From JADJPL01 sp964607915 (GTDB taxonomy: Bacteria; Bacteroidota; Bacteroidia; Chitinophagales; Saprospiraceae), in the NCBI GenBank assembly GCA_964607915.1, contig CAZSMU010000130.1, forward strand, positions 1 through 11,599: DNA of 11,599 nt. Direction: 5' to 3'. The number at the start of each line of letters is the position of its first letter. The stretch's first letter is position 1. Below are positions 1 to 8,058 of the stretch, piece after piece. Position numbers and translations under genes: made by a program. The notes beneath the pieces are model-generated. The model was given only the letters and a program-made list of their open reading frames with translations. It ran no database searches and had not been told where the DNA came from.

Positions 1-427
1 CTATATTTAAATCTTTGTAAAATTCATAAGGAGTATCAAATATTTGTTTATCAATTTGAATGGTCTGCGTTTTTCGTTCTCCACTCACGGTAATCTCCTC
101 AAAGGTGCTAACGGCTACCGTAAGATAAATAGCGGGTAGATTTCCGGATTTTTCAATGGGTTTGAAGTCCAGGGATTCATACCCCATGAATTGAAAGCGA
201 ATCACACTTACCGTTCCTTGCGATGATTTAATCTGAAATTTTCCATTTTCGTCGGTAACGGTACCCGCAACAATAGAAGAGTCCTTGCCTAAAACCGATA
301 CAGAGGCAAATTCAATTGGTTTTCTGGTTTCGCTGTCAAAAACGAATCCTTGATATTCAACGGATTGACTAAGAATATTATTGAATATCGCGAGTGATAC
401 CAATACAATAAGCGGTGATTTCAGCAT
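1..427 (-). CDS. N-terminal fragment of a carboxypeptidase-regulatory-like / TonB-dependent receptor-type outer membrane protein (cut by window edge)
   Basis: The 142 visible residues begin with ATG at 427 and run off the left edge, so the gene is incomplete. Residues 1-21 (MLKSPLIVLVSLAIFNNILS, then Q) look like a signal peptide. Residues 25-105 form a carboxypeptidase-regulatory-like beta-sandwich: the pattern GFVFDSETRKPIEFASVSVL, then GTVTDENGKFQI, then RFQFMGYES is typical. Residues 110-142 (EITVSGERKT, then IDKQIFDTPYEF) resemble the stretch leading into the plug of Bacteroidota TonB-dependent receptors. This order is known from outer-membrane receptors that take up ligands using TonB energy. 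The barrel is not visible, so another protein with the same N-terminal domain is possible. A hand count gives about 38% GC, clearly below every other gene here, so the gene may have a separate history. It is the last minus-strand gene, 162 bases beyond the kinase stop. Confidence 0.68.
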   Translation of the reverse strand, partial: MLKSPLIVLVSLAIFNNILSQSVEYQGFVFDSETRKPIEFASVSVLGKDSSIVAGTVTDENGKFQIKSSQGTVSVIRFQFMGYESLDFKPIEKSGNLPAIYLTVAVSTFEEITVSGERKTQTIQIDKQIFDTPYEFYKDLNI

Positions 428-589
428 AAATTAAATTTTCTTATCAAAATAGGTATAAATCTGACTTCAGGGGGCAAGGAACAGTAAATTTTTGAAACAT
501 ATACGATTTTCCATACACAGCACCAGCTGCAAAGTTGAGAAAAGGCCATACCTCATCGGCTCCTGCACCCAGTCTGGCAAGGCGACGGG

Positions 590-1237
590 CTACCGCAGGC
601 TCACCGGGTTCAGTCCATTGGGATAGTTTCCGTGGAGGAGGCGGATGATTTCCTGATAGACGTCGGACGAGGCGCTGAAGTCGAGTTTTTCCAGTTCGAT
701 GAGGAGGATGGGGAAGGAGGCTTCGCTGCGGAAGAAGTCCAGGTAGGCCTGTTGGATATGGGCCAGGTAGTCAGGGCTGATATCGGATTCAAAGGTGCGG
801 CCACGGCGCTGGATATTGTCCAGGAGGGCTTCCACGGGCCGGTGCAGATAGACGAGCAGGTCGGGTTTGGGGAAATGGGCGTTGAGGATATGGAAGAGGC
901 GCTGAAAGAGGCGGTATTCCTCTTCCGGCAGGTTATTTTTTGCAAAAAGGAGGGTTTTTACAAAAAAGTAGTCGGCCACGACGCTTTGTTGGAAGAGGTT
1001 GGTTTGTTTGAGTTCGTCTTGCAGTTGTTTGTGGCGCTCGGTCATGAAGAACAGCTCGACGGAAAACGCGTAGCGTTCGGGGTTATCGTAGAAGAGGGGT
1101 AGGAAGGGGTTGTCGGAGAACTGCTCGAGGATGAGGCGGCAGCCGTAGTCGCGGGCTACCAGTTGGCTCAGCGTGGTTTTGCCGGCTCCGATGTTTCCTT
1201 CTATGACGATGAATTTGTGTGGCAGCGCGGTGTCCAT
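590..1237 (-). CDS. Deoxynucleoside kinase (P-loop dNK family)
   Basis: This 215-residue protein matches the deoxynucleoside kinase family, which transfers phosphate from ATP to the 5' hydroxyl of deoxynucleosides in cytoplasmic DNA-precursor salvage. The P-loop GNIGAGKT is at residues 14-21. LILEQFSDNPFLPLFY (35-50) holds the glutamate region contacting substrate. TERH (66-69) and VVADYFF (86-92) sit where the family has its ER and DRS-like motifs. RRGRTFE (144-150) is the arginine-rich lid. Length suits the bacterial family (about 200-220 residues). I chose the ATG at 1237: an in-frame extension to 1387 adds 50 residues unlike any kinase and would run through two hairpins. No Shine-Dalgarno sequence precedes the start. 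The preferred base (A, G, C) cannot be told from sequence; deoxyadenosine/deoxyguanosine kinase is a fair guess. The gene stands 191 bases from the upstream coiled-coil gene, so it may have its own control. Confidence 0.9.
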   Translation of the reverse strand: MDTALPHKFIVIEGNIGAGKTTLSQLVARDYGCRLILEQFSDNPFLPLFYDNPERYAFSVELFFMTERHKQLQDELKQTNLFQQSVVADYFFVKTLLFAKNNLPEEEYRLFQRLFHILNAHFPKPDLLVYLHRPVEALLDNIQRRGRTFESDISPDYLAHIQQAYLDFFRSEASFPILLIELEKLDFSASSDVYQEIIRLLHGNYPNGLNPVSLR

Positions 1238-1266
1238 GACGCAGGATGCAGGGGGGTAACACGAGG

Positions 1267-1287
1267 TTTCCCGCTTTTGGCGGGAGA
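1267..1287 (-). repeat. Small hairpin in the kinase leader
   Basis: TCCCGC at 1269-1274 pairs with GCGGGA at 1280-1285 around a 5-base loop. The stem extends to 1267/1287 with one G-T wobble. It lies about 30 bases upstream of the kinase ATG and would fold in the leader of that mRNA. A role is inferred only from position. Confidence 0.4.
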
Positions 1288-1300
1288 TGCTCCTTTTTTT

Positions 1301-1336
1301 GCAGGCGCACCGAGAACTGATTTTCGATGCGCCTGC
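1301..1336 (-). repeat. Strong hairpin between the coiled-coil gene and the kinase
   Basis: GCAGGCGCA (1301-1309) pairs perfectly with TGCGCCTGC (1328-1336). After one mismatch the stem continues (1311-1316 with 1321-1326, one wobble) to a 4-base CTGA loop. It lies 92 bases past the stop of the upstream coiled-coil gene and 63 bases before the kinase ATG. On the transcribed minus strand it is followed by seven A residues rather than a T run. A standard intrinsic terminator is therefore doubtful, and a leader structure or a factor-assisted terminator fits as well. Confidence 0.5.
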
Positions 1337-1428
1337 AAGAAGGGGATATATGAGCTCTTTTGTGTGCCTTGTTGCCGAGGCGCGCAAAGGGCGATGCGGC
1401 GTATTACGCGACCCTGGGGGTGAGAGGG

Positions 1429-2451
1429 TTAAGAGTTGAACAGATTGTCGTACTGATTGCCTGAGGCGGGTTTGGATGATTTATCTGCTGCGGGGCGGTT
1501 GAGGTCGAGGGTGTCGTCAAATTTGGGCATTGTCGAATCCCCCATGAGGAGCAGGGGGCTTTTCTGTTCCCATTCCTCGAGCATTTTCATTCCTTTTTCC
1601 TCAAACATACCATTTTGGAGGTCTACGGAGTCCATGAAATTGGCAGAGAGTTCCATGAAGCGCTCCATTTCGCCCACTTTGTTGGCGACGTCGTCGGCGA
1701 TGGCTTCCATGGCCATGTCGAACATAGCGCGCTTATCGGGGTCGCCGCTGATGACGCTCATGGCGGAGCGCATAGCGGAGTGAGAGGTGCGGATGGCTTT
1801 GCGTTCCTGTTCTTTCACTTTCACCTGGTCTTTGGTATCTTCGAGGAGCACTTCGCTGTTGTTGTGCATCTTGTTGAGGATGCGATAGAGGATTTCCATT
1901 TTCTGGTAGAGGGCGGAGTACTTCTGGTTGGATTCCTGCAGGCGGGCGGCTTTGCGGGAAGCCAGCAGCATCTGTTGGTCTTTATCGGCATTGCGGGCGG
2001 CCTGGGCCAGGCGCATATTGTCCTCGATTTCTTTGGCGTTGTCCTCGATGAGGGTTTGGATTTTGCGCATTTGGCCGCGCAGGGCGCCGATTTGCTTGCG
2101 CATTTTGCCCAGGTTGTCCTCCAGGTCTTCGACATAGCTTTTGAGGATGCCGATGGGGTCTATGGTGACGAACATGCCCGTGAGGGATCGCATGACGCTT
2201 TTGTAGCCGTACCAGATCAAGTTGCGCATTTTGGGGTCGAAGGCTACGTAGAGCAGTCCGGCCCCGGCGATGATCATGAGGGTCAGGTAGAGTACGTTTT
2301 TAGCTAACTCGACCAGTACCGGCAGGTAGGTGACGAAGAGGATGCCGAGTCCGGCGAGGACGGCGAGCATAAAGATCGCCCCTACGACGCCTTCCGGGCG
2401 TTTCCAGAAAGATTTGGGTTTTGCTTCCCCTTGAAATTGAATATCAGCCAT
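1429..2451 (-). CDS. Membrane-anchored coiled-coil protein, PspA-like in pattern (unknown function)
   Basis: I do not recognise a named family for this 340-residue protein. Residues 1-20 are polar. Two hydrophobic segments follow, about 21-43 (VVGAIFMLAVLAGLGILFV and on) and 50-71, joined by a short turn, so both ends probably face the cytoplasm. From about 103 to 265 the chain is almost all charged helix with coiled-coil character (YVEDLEDNLGKMRKQIGALR, then AKEIEDNMRLAQAARN). This spacing recalls PspA/IM30 helical hairpins: a proline near DPIGIL, a DLE-type first helix, and alanine/lysine-rich later helices. The likeness is to pattern only; true PspA has no such membrane hairpin. The C-terminal 70 residues are acidic and then disordered, ending in DNLFNS. 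The ATG at 2451 is chosen over a TTG two codons earlier. It follows the 184-residue coiled-coil gene by 34 bases, so the two are probably co-transcribed partners. Confidence 0.75.
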   Translation of the reverse strand: MADIQFQGEAKPKSFWKRPEGVVGAIFMLAVLAGLGILFVTYLPVLVELAKNVLYLTLMIIAGAGLLYVAFDPKMRNLIWYGYKSVMRSLTGMFVTIDPIGILKSYVEDLEDNLGKMRKQIGALRGQMRKIQTLIEDNAKEIEDNMRLAQAARNADKDQQMLLASRKAARLQESNQKYSALYQKMEILYRILNKMHNNSEVLLEDTKDQVKVKEQERKAIRTSHSAMRSAMSVISGDPDKRAMFDMAMEAIADDVANKVGEMERFMELSANFMDSVDLQNGMFEEKGMKMLEEWEQKSPLLLMGDSTMPKFDDTLDLNRPAADKSSKPASGNQYDNLFNS

Positions 2452-2485
2452 GGTCAAATAAGGATTTGCGTGAACGGTATGGTTA

Positions 2486-3040
2486 TCAGAGGTAGAGTTG
2501 TATTTGCTGTATATCGCGGTCTATTTCGGAGAGCAGGGCGCTGACGGTAGATTCGAAGCCGTCTTTGGTAGATTCGATTTTGGCCATAGACTCCTGTATG
2601 AGGTCGTCATTTTGGGAGATAGCGGATTGGTCCTGCTGGATTTTGGCTTCCAGTTCTTTGATTTTTGCCTGGTAGTCTGCGATTTGTTTGCGGAGCTTTT
2701 CGATCTCCATTTTTTTGGTGAGGATGCGTTGTTCGACCTGTTTTTGGAGGGCGGCGTTAAATTTTTCGCGTTCGTTATTGAGGATGCGCTTATAGTGGTC
2801 GGCGGAAGCCAGGAGTTTGGCCTTGTCGAGTCCTACGGCGGAGGCGGCTGCGAAAGCGGATTTGACGCGGGTGGCCTCATCGAGTTGCACCATTTGGGCG
2901 AGGTTGGCCAGAGAGCCTTTGAACTCGATGTAGTCGAAGCCGGGGAGGTTATTGCTTTCGAGGGCGTGGATGAGGAAGTCCACGCTCTTGGCGTCGAGGC
3001 CCTCTTGCAGGGCGAAAAAAGATTTCAGGTTTTTGCTCAT
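2486..3040 (-). CDS. Soluble coiled-coil protein, partner of the membrane coiled-coil gene (unknown function)
   Basis: This 184-residue protein is not one I recognise. Residues 1-80 look like a compact helical domain (SVDFLIHALESNNLPGFDYI, then LANLAQMVQLDEATRVKSAF, then an alanine-rich turn). Residues 82-160 are a strong coiled coil (KKMEIEKLRKQIADYQAKIK, then ELEAKIQQDQ). A further amphipathic helix runs to the end (SALLSEIDRDIQQIQLYL). There is no signal peptide or membrane segment, so it is probably cytoplasmic. It is first in a two-gene unit with the membrane-anchored coiled-coil gene 34 bases downstream, and the shared helical character suggests co-assembly. It begins 92 bases after the sbcC stop. 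That AT-rich gap could hold a promoter, but I find no clean TAnnTTTG match with a good -33 box. The ATG at 3040 has no Shine-Dalgarno sequence. Confidence 0.75.
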   Translation of the reverse strand: MSKNLKSFFALQEGLDAKSVDFLIHALESNNLPGFDYIEFKGSLANLAQMVQLDEATRVKSAFAAASAVGLDKAKLLASADHYKRILNNEREKFNAALQKQVEQRILTKKMEIEKLRKQIADYQAKIKELEAKIQQDQSAISQNDDLIQESMAKIESTKDGFESTVSALLSEIDRDIQQIQLYL

Positions 3041-3132
3041 ACGTCGGAATTTCCAAATACAAAGAAAGGCATAAATATAATGCGGAATCGTCGTTTTTCG
3101 ATTTTTAGCGTTAGAAAGCGGATACTTGGGGC

Positions 3133-6100
3133 TTAGCGTTCTACGAGTTCGATATCGCTGAAGCCATTTCCCCGTTTTTGGATCTGGATTTTAACGCCGA
3201 TACGTTCTTTGAGTTCTTTGACGTGGGAGATTACGCCGATGGTTTTTCCGCTGGCCTGTAGGCTTTCGAGGGCATAGAGGGCGGTATCCAGGGTATTTTC
3301 GTCGAGGGAGCCGAAGCCTTCGTCAATGAACAGGGATTGGATCTGGGTATCGCGGCCGGCCATTTCCGAGAGCCCCAGGGCCAGGGCGAGGCTCACGAGG
3401 AAGCGCTCGCCTCCGGAGAGTGTTTTCATGCCCCGCCGGCAGTTGGCGTGGTAGGCGTCCTGGATTTCCAGTTCCAGTTCCATGTCCTTGCTTTCTTTTT
3501 TCGAGATTTGGTACCGGTCGCTGAGTTTGGCGAGGTGGCGGTTGGCGCGTTGCACGAGCATGTGGAGGGTCAGGCCCTGGGCGTAGGTGCGGAACTTTTT
3601 CCCGTCGTTGGAGCCGATGAGCTGATCCAGGGCCGTCCAGCGTGCGACTTCTTTTTTCTGCTGCTCGTGTACTTTGCGCAGCCCTTCCTCTTGTTTTCGT
3701 TGCTTTTTGTCGGAATCCAGTTTTTCCATACAGGCACCTAGTTGTTGGAAGAGTTGTTTTTCCCCTGCCTCGGCGGCCTGTACGTCGCGGAGGAGGGTTT
3801 CCTGGTCGGGCAGTGTTTCGGCTTCTCTGGCGATAGCTGTCCGTGCATTTTGTGTGGTGAGCAGCCTGGTGTTGGTTTCTATTTCGCGCTTTCCGAGTTC
3901 CCCGCGCAGGTGCTGGAGCGCTTTCACTTCCGATGCCTCCATTTGCAGGGAGCGCAGTTCGGCGATGCTGGCGATGCCCTGGGCGATGCAGGCGGCTTCG
4001 AGGGCTTGTGCGCTTTGCGTCCAGGCCCTGCGGCCTTGTTCGAGAATGTCCTCTCGGGTTTTGAGGGTTGCGTCTGCCTGGTGTTTTTGTTGGAGGAGGG
4101 TGTTCAAGTCTCGGGAGCACTCATTTTCTGCTGCTTCGAGTTCCCGGAGTGCGGTCGTTGCCTGTTGCTGTTCTGTGTCGGGGTTGCGCTCGCCGAGGAG
4201 GGTATTTCGCTCGCTGCGCAGGGTGTCGAGGGATTCCCGGGTATTTTGGAGTTCTGCCTGAAGCCCTGCGAGTTGGGTTTGTTCTTTGTGTAGTTGTTCG
4301 GACAGGTATTTTTTGCGCGTGAGGTGTACTTCCCGGTTTTGGGCCAGGTCTGTGCGCCGTTGTTGGCGGCGGCGCACTTCTTCGGTGGATTGGCCGAGTT
4401 GCTGTTTGAGGTTCTGGGGCAGTTCCGCTGCCCATTGCGGGAAGAAGGAGGCGATGGTATTGAGGAGGTTCTGGTAGGTGAGGTCGGTGCTTTTTTGCTG
4501 TTCTTCGCCTTGAGACTGCAGCATGGCGAGTTTTCCATATAGGCGTTCGGTTTCCCCGGTTTTTTGGCCATATTCCTGTTCCAGTTTCCGCAGGGCTTCT
4601 TCCAGGCCGGATATTTTGGCCGCAGAAGCGTCTGCGGCCGTCAAGGCATTTCCGTCGGCTTCGAGTTGTTGCAGTGCGGAGTGGAGGGCCCCCGAGTTTT
4701 CCACTTTGAGGTGCAAGGCATGGGCTTTGCTCAGCAAGGCGGCCAGTTCGCCCTCTTTTTTCTGCAGGTTGGACAAGGAAGTATCGCGGGTGTAGGACCA
4801 TTCGATTTGGTCTCCGGTGGTCCGGTGGTCCAGGGAGAGTTGTTGGGCCCGCCGGGCGGCCTCTTTGTATCGGGCTTCTGCTTTTCGGTACTCCTTTTGT
4901 GCCCGGTCGGGTTGCGGGTGGAAATCATGGAGCCGGAAAGGGTGGTGGGTAGATTGGCACAGAGGGCAGGGGTCTCCGTCTTTGAGTTCGGCGCGGTACT
5001 GCTCGAAGTTAGCTATTTTAAGGTGATTTTCATAGTTATTTTTGGTATAATCCAGGATTTCCTGGCATGCCTCCAGTTCATCAAGGGCGTTGAAGAGTTC
5101 TTTGGAGATGGCCAGGTCGCGTGCGAGGAGGCTGGAGACCTGTGCTTCCCAGTCGTTGCGTTCTTTGAGGAGCGATTGGTAGGTCTCAAAGTTATCCTGT
5201 ATTTCTTTGAGCAGGTTCTTTTTTTCCACAATAACGTTCAGCGCCTTGAGGAGGGTAGTTTTTATGGGCTGTTCCTGGGTAGACAGCCAGGGGGGCAGGA
5301 GTTCGTGCATTGCGTGCTGGGTTTGGTGCAAGGTTTCCTGTGCGGCATCCCTTTCGGCCTGTAGTTTGGACTGTTCGGCTTTTGTGTGGTGCAATTGCTC
5401 CTCTGTCCTTTTTGCTTCCTGACGGGTTTGCTGCAGTTGCTCCAGCAGTTTGTCGTGGTGGTCGAGTTGGGCGCTGATGCCGGCGACGGCCATGGGCAGT
5501 CCTTCGAGGCGGCTGTTGGCGGCTTTCCAGGCGTCTTCCTCTGCGATTTGTACGGCGAGCGCGGCGAGTTCGGACTGGCAAGCAGCTATTTGGGCTTCGA
5601 ATGCCTGGAGGCTCTCCTGTGCCGAGGCTACCTTGCGCTGTTTCTCCTTTTCCTCCTGTGCTTTCGCGGAGAGGGCGGCGTCGAGGGCGCGGGTTTTCTC
5701 CCACACGGGCCGGAGTTGTTCGATGGTGGCCCGTTGTGCATCGCGCAAGGCCCTTTGCTGTTGTTGTTGCTGTTCTTTTTCTTCGATTTGCGGGAGGACT
5801 TGTAAAAGGGTTTGTCGGGTGGAGGCGATTTCCTTTTCGGTACCGGCATTGATTTCTCCGCGCTGGTCCATGGCGTGGAGGTCGCCGTGCAGGTGGGCGC
5901 TTTCTTCGTGCCGCAGGAGGCGCTGAAAGGCTTCGGCCCGTTCGGCTTTTTGTAGGTCTATCTCGCTTTTTTGCGCTTCGAGCTGTTGGATTTCGCCGGA
6001 AAGGGTGTCGAAAGACTGTTTCAGGTCGAGCTGTTTTTGCAGGGTTGTCTTCCTTTGTCGGGCGGTATTGGCGTCTTCTGTGAGCGTTTGTATTTGCGTT

Positions 6101-6771
6101 TGGAGCTGGTGCAGGGCTTCTTCGTCCAGGATATTGAGTTGGTTGAGTTCCCAGGTCAACTCGTTCAGTCGGTTGGTTTCCTCTCTGTTGCGCACGTGTG
6201 CGGCCCTGGAGATGGCGGAATAGATTTCGGTGCCGGTGATGCGTTCCAGGAGTTCGCCCCGGACGCTGGCATTCGCGTCGAGGAAAGCGGCGAATTCGCC
6301 CTGGGCGAGCAGGACGGACTTTCGGAACCGGCCGAAGTCCAGGCCGGTCAGTTCGAGGATTTGATTGGAGACCTCTCTTTCGGCTTGCCCGATGATATCG
6401 AACGCGCCGGTCTCGGGGTTTTGCTTTGCCAGTTCGCGGCTGGGGCCTAATATGTTCCCTGTCGCGCGGCCGTGGGCTCGTCGCAGGCTCCATTTAGCCC
6501 GATAGGTGCTTCCTGCGTGGGCGAATTCTACTTCGGCGAGGCAATCGGTGGCTCCGTAGGACATAGTGGCTCCCAGATCCTCTTTTTCGCGGCGGGGCAC
6601 CTGTCCGTACAATGCCAGGGTGATGGCGTCGAGGAGGGTGGACTTTCCGGCGCCGGTATCGCCGGTGATGGCGAAGATGCCGGCATGGGAGAGTGGGGGG
6701 CAGGTGAAGTCTATGGTGCGGGTGAGCCGCAGCGAGTTTAGGTTTTTGACGGTGATGCGCAGGATTTGCAT
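3133..6771 (-). CDS. sbcC: SbcC, ATPase subunit of the SbcCD nuclease (Rad50-like)
   Basis: This 1212-residue protein is the Rad50-type SMC ATPase that pairs with SbcD. The complex cuts DNA hairpins and degrades ends, including protein-blocked ones, in repair and in processing of palindromes. Motifs: Walker A GDTGAGKST at 37-45, within an N-terminal lobe opening MQILRITVKNLNSL; a long coiled coil either side of the zinc hook CPLC at 602-605; ABC signature TLSGGERF with SGG at 1119-1121; Walker B LFIDEGFGSLD with the DE pair at 1150-1151. The near-central hook gives arms of similar length, as in the family, and the size is usual. A run of six glutamines (about residues 335-341, CAA/CAG codons near 5755-5776) lies in the first arm. 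I chose ATG 6771, seven bases after the sbcD stop, because the in-frame extension to 6873 only reads sbcD in the wrong frame. It is almost certainly co-transcribed with sbcD. Confidence 0.96.
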   Translation of the reverse strand: MQILRITVKNLNSLRLTRTIDFTCPPLSHAGIFAITGDTGAGKSTLLDAITLALYGQVPRREKEDLGATMSYGATDCLAEVEFAHAGSTYRAKWSLRRAHGRATGNILGPSRELAKQNPETGAFDIIGQAEREVSNQILELTGLDFGRFRKSVLLAQGEFAAFLDANASVRGELLERITGTEIYSAISRAAHVRNREETNRLNELTWELNQLNILDEEALHQLQTQIQTLTEDANTARQRKTTLQKQLDLKQSFDTLSGEIQQLEAQKSEIDLQKAERAEAFQRLLRHEESAHLHGDLHAMDQRGEINAGTEKEIASTRQTLLQVLPQIEEKEQQQQQQRALRDAQRATIEQLRPVWEKTRALDAALSAKAQEEKEKQRKVASAQESLQAFEAQIAACQSELAALAVQIAEEDAWKAANSRLEGLPMAVAGISAQLDHHDKLLEQLQQTRQEAKRTEEQLHHTKAEQSKLQAERDAAQETLHQTQHAMHELLPPWLSTQEQPIKTTLLKALNVIVEKKNLLKEIQDNFETYQSLLKERNDWEAQVSSLLARDLAISKELFNALDELEACQEILDYTKNNYENHLKIANFEQYRAELKDGDPCPLCQSTHHPFRLHDFHPQPDRAQKEYRKAEARYKEAARRAQQLSLDHRTTGDQIEWSYTRDTSLSNLQKKEGELAALLSKAHALHLKVENSGALHSALQQLEADGNALTAADASAAKISGLEEALRKLEQEYGQKTGETERLYGKLAMLQSQGEEQQKSTDLTYQNLLNTIASFFPQWAAELPQNLKQQLGQSTEEVRRRQQRRTDLAQNREVHLTRKKYLSEQLHKEQTQLAGLQAELQNTRESLDTLRSERNTLLGERNPDTEQQQATTALRELEAAENECSRDLNTLLQQKHQADATLKTREDILEQGRRAWTQSAQALEAACIAQGIASIAELRSLQMEASEVKALQHLRGELGKREIETNTRLLTTQNARTAIAREAETLPDQETLLRDVQAAEAGEKQLFQQLGACMEKLDSDKKQRKQEEGLRKVHEQQKKEVARWTALDQLIGSNDGKKFRTYAQGLTLHMLVQRANRHLAKLSDRYQISKKESKDMELELEIQDAYHANCRRGMKTLSGGERFLVSLALALGLSEMAGRDTQIQSLFIDEGFGSLDENTLDTALYALESLQASGKTIGVISHVKELKERIGVKIQIQKRGNGFSDIELVER

Positions 6772-6778
6772 GGGCGGA

Positions 6779-8005
6779 TTATTTGGGCATGGGGAAATGG
6801 TGGTCTGGCATCCAGGCGAGCAGTTCGCGGAAGGTAGCTTCGAGTTCGGGCAGATCTCCTGGGTTTTCGGCACTGCCGCAGAGGCGGCGGAATACGTCCA
6901 GGGGATCGAGTTCGCTGAGGGTTTCGGTGCTTGTGCCGGGCTGCAGGGGCTGGTGGTTTTGCTGGATGCGCAGTTTGAGGAGTTCGAGGTGCAGGCGTTT
7001 GCAATGTTCGTACAATTCCTCTTCTATTTCGGGGGCTACGGCATCGAGATGGACGATGGCTTCCACCCAGGGCCGGAAGGGATCGCCGCTGTGTCGTTGG
7101 GCGAATGAGCTGAGTTCCTGTAAAACCTCTTCCCGGCTGCCTTCTATGGTTTTGAGGCGGCGCAGGCCTTCGATTTTTCGCTGGTATATTTTACGGAGGG
7201 CAGCGCCTTCGTATTCGAGCAGGGTGACGCTTTTTTCGTCGCGCGTTTCGCTGAAGCTCAGGGGGATGAGGGAGCCGGAGTAGCGCACGTGTTCCAGTCC
7301 GCCAATTTTCTGGGCGCGGTGGATATGGCCCAGGGCGACGTAGGAAAAAACGGGTGGGAAAGCATCTGCGCGTATGTTTTCCACATCGCCGATATAGATG
7401 TTGTCCTGTTTGCCCGAGGTATCGGCACCGCTGGCGTAGAGGTGGCCTGTACAGAGGATGGGCACTCCGGCATTTTGAAAAGGCAGGGCGCGCTCGCCCA
7501 GGGTGTTGAAGTAATCGGCCAGGGCGGTGCGCAGGCGTTGCACCCTATCCTCTGCGGTTTCGCCGGAGGTGCTGAATTTGAGGTCGCGGTCGCGCAGGAA
7601 AGGCGCTGCGGCCACGACGGCTTCGAGGCGGTCTGCGTCGTCGCGAAGTTCGAGCAGCACCTCGGTAGGGTCTTCGGGGGCGGCACCTACGACGAAGATG
7701 TTGAGGCCTCTGAGCAGCTCTTTGGGCGCTTCCAGCATCCCGGGCGCATCGTGGTTGCCGCCGGTTATCACGACGTATCGGCAGCAGGTACCGAGCAGGT
7801 CTTTCAGGAAGCGGTAGTAGATGCGCCGTGCCGGGAAGGGTGGGTTGCCGATGTCGAAGACGTCGCCGGAAAGGACGAGCAGGTCCACCTGTTCTTCCCG
7901 GATAATTTGCAGCACGCAGTCGAGGGCGGCCCGCTGCTCCTCGCTGCGGTCGTTGAGGAGGAATCGCTGGCCGAGGTGCCAGTCGGAAGTATGGAGTATC
8001 TTCAT
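6779..8005 (-). CDS. sbcD: SbcD, nuclease subunit of SbcCD (Mre11-like metallophosphoesterase)
   Basis: This 408-residue protein has the calcineurin-like phosphoesterase core of SbcD/Mre11, a manganese-dependent nuclease with exonuclease and hairpin-opening endonuclease activity when joined to SbcC. The metal-binding motifs are all present: SDWHLG at 7-12, GDVFD at 47-51, GNHD at 83-86, TGH at 186-188 and GHIH at 226-229, followed by the usual RYSGS at 241-245. The C-terminal part (about 280-408) is the capping and SbcC-binding region and is less conserved. ATG 8005 puts the first motif at the usual distance from the N-terminus; an in-frame extension to 8062 adds 19 unrelated residues. It lies 53 bases after the small membrane gene and 7 bases before sbcC. 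No promoter stands out in the 53-base gap, so transcription may enter from the asparaginase side. Confidence 0.95.
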   Translation of the reverse strand: MKILHTSDWHLGQRFLLNDRSEEQRAALDCVLQIIREEQVDLLVLSGDVFDIGNPPFPARRIYYRFLKDLLGTCCRYVVITGGNHDAPGMLEAPKELLRGLNIFVVGAAPEDPTEVLLELRDDADRLEAVVAAAPFLRDRDLKFSTSGETAEDRVQRLRTALADYFNTLGERALPFQNAGVPILCTGHLYASGADTSGKQDNIYIGDVENIRADAFPPVFSYVALGHIHRAQKIGGLEHVRYSGSLIPLSFSETRDEKSVTLLEYEGAALRKIYQRKIEGLRRLKTIEGSREEVLQELSSFAQRHSGDPFRPWVEAIVHLDAVAPEIEEELYEHCKRLHLELLKLRIQQNHQPLQPGTSTETLSELDPLDVFRRLCGSAENPGDLPELEATFRELLAWMPDHHFPMPK

Positions 8006-8058
8006 GTGCCGACGGTATTGCGGGGTGGATATTAGACTTTTTGCAAGGGGGCCTGGGT

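Noticed and set aside
428..480. Promoter for the receptor-like gene (TATTTTG near its start)
   Set aside because: The match to TAnnTTTG needs a one-base deletion and has no convincing -33 box. The region is AT-rich, so chance matches are likely.
1238..1387. A 50-residue N-terminal extension of the deoxynucleoside kinase
   Set aside because: The extra residues are unlike kinase sequence, Cys/Arg/Ser-rich, and would be encoded by two hairpins. The ATG at 1237 puts the P-loop at the usual distance.
1615..3136. Long plus-strand frames opposite the two coiled-coil genes
   Set aside because: Their translations are mirror images of Lys/Glu/Gln-rich helices (phenylalanine, leucine and valine runs) and match no family. 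The minus-strand products have coherent helical and membrane structure.
5755..5776. CAA/CAG repeat inside sbcC as a possible unstable repeat
   Set aside because: Only six glutamine codons, mixed CAA and CAG, within a coiled coil already rich in glutamine. This is too short to call a variable repeat.
3323..6493. Several Arg/Pro-rich minus-strand frames and plus-strand frames inside sbcC
   Set aside because: They are out-of-frame shadows of a 1212-residue gene that has all SbcC motifs in order.
590..8005. A defence island built from SbcCD, the kinase and the coiled-coil pair
   Set aside because: SbcCD and deoxynucleoside kinase are ordinary housekeeping genes in this phylum. No toxin, nuclease effector, integrase or other defence gene accompanies them.
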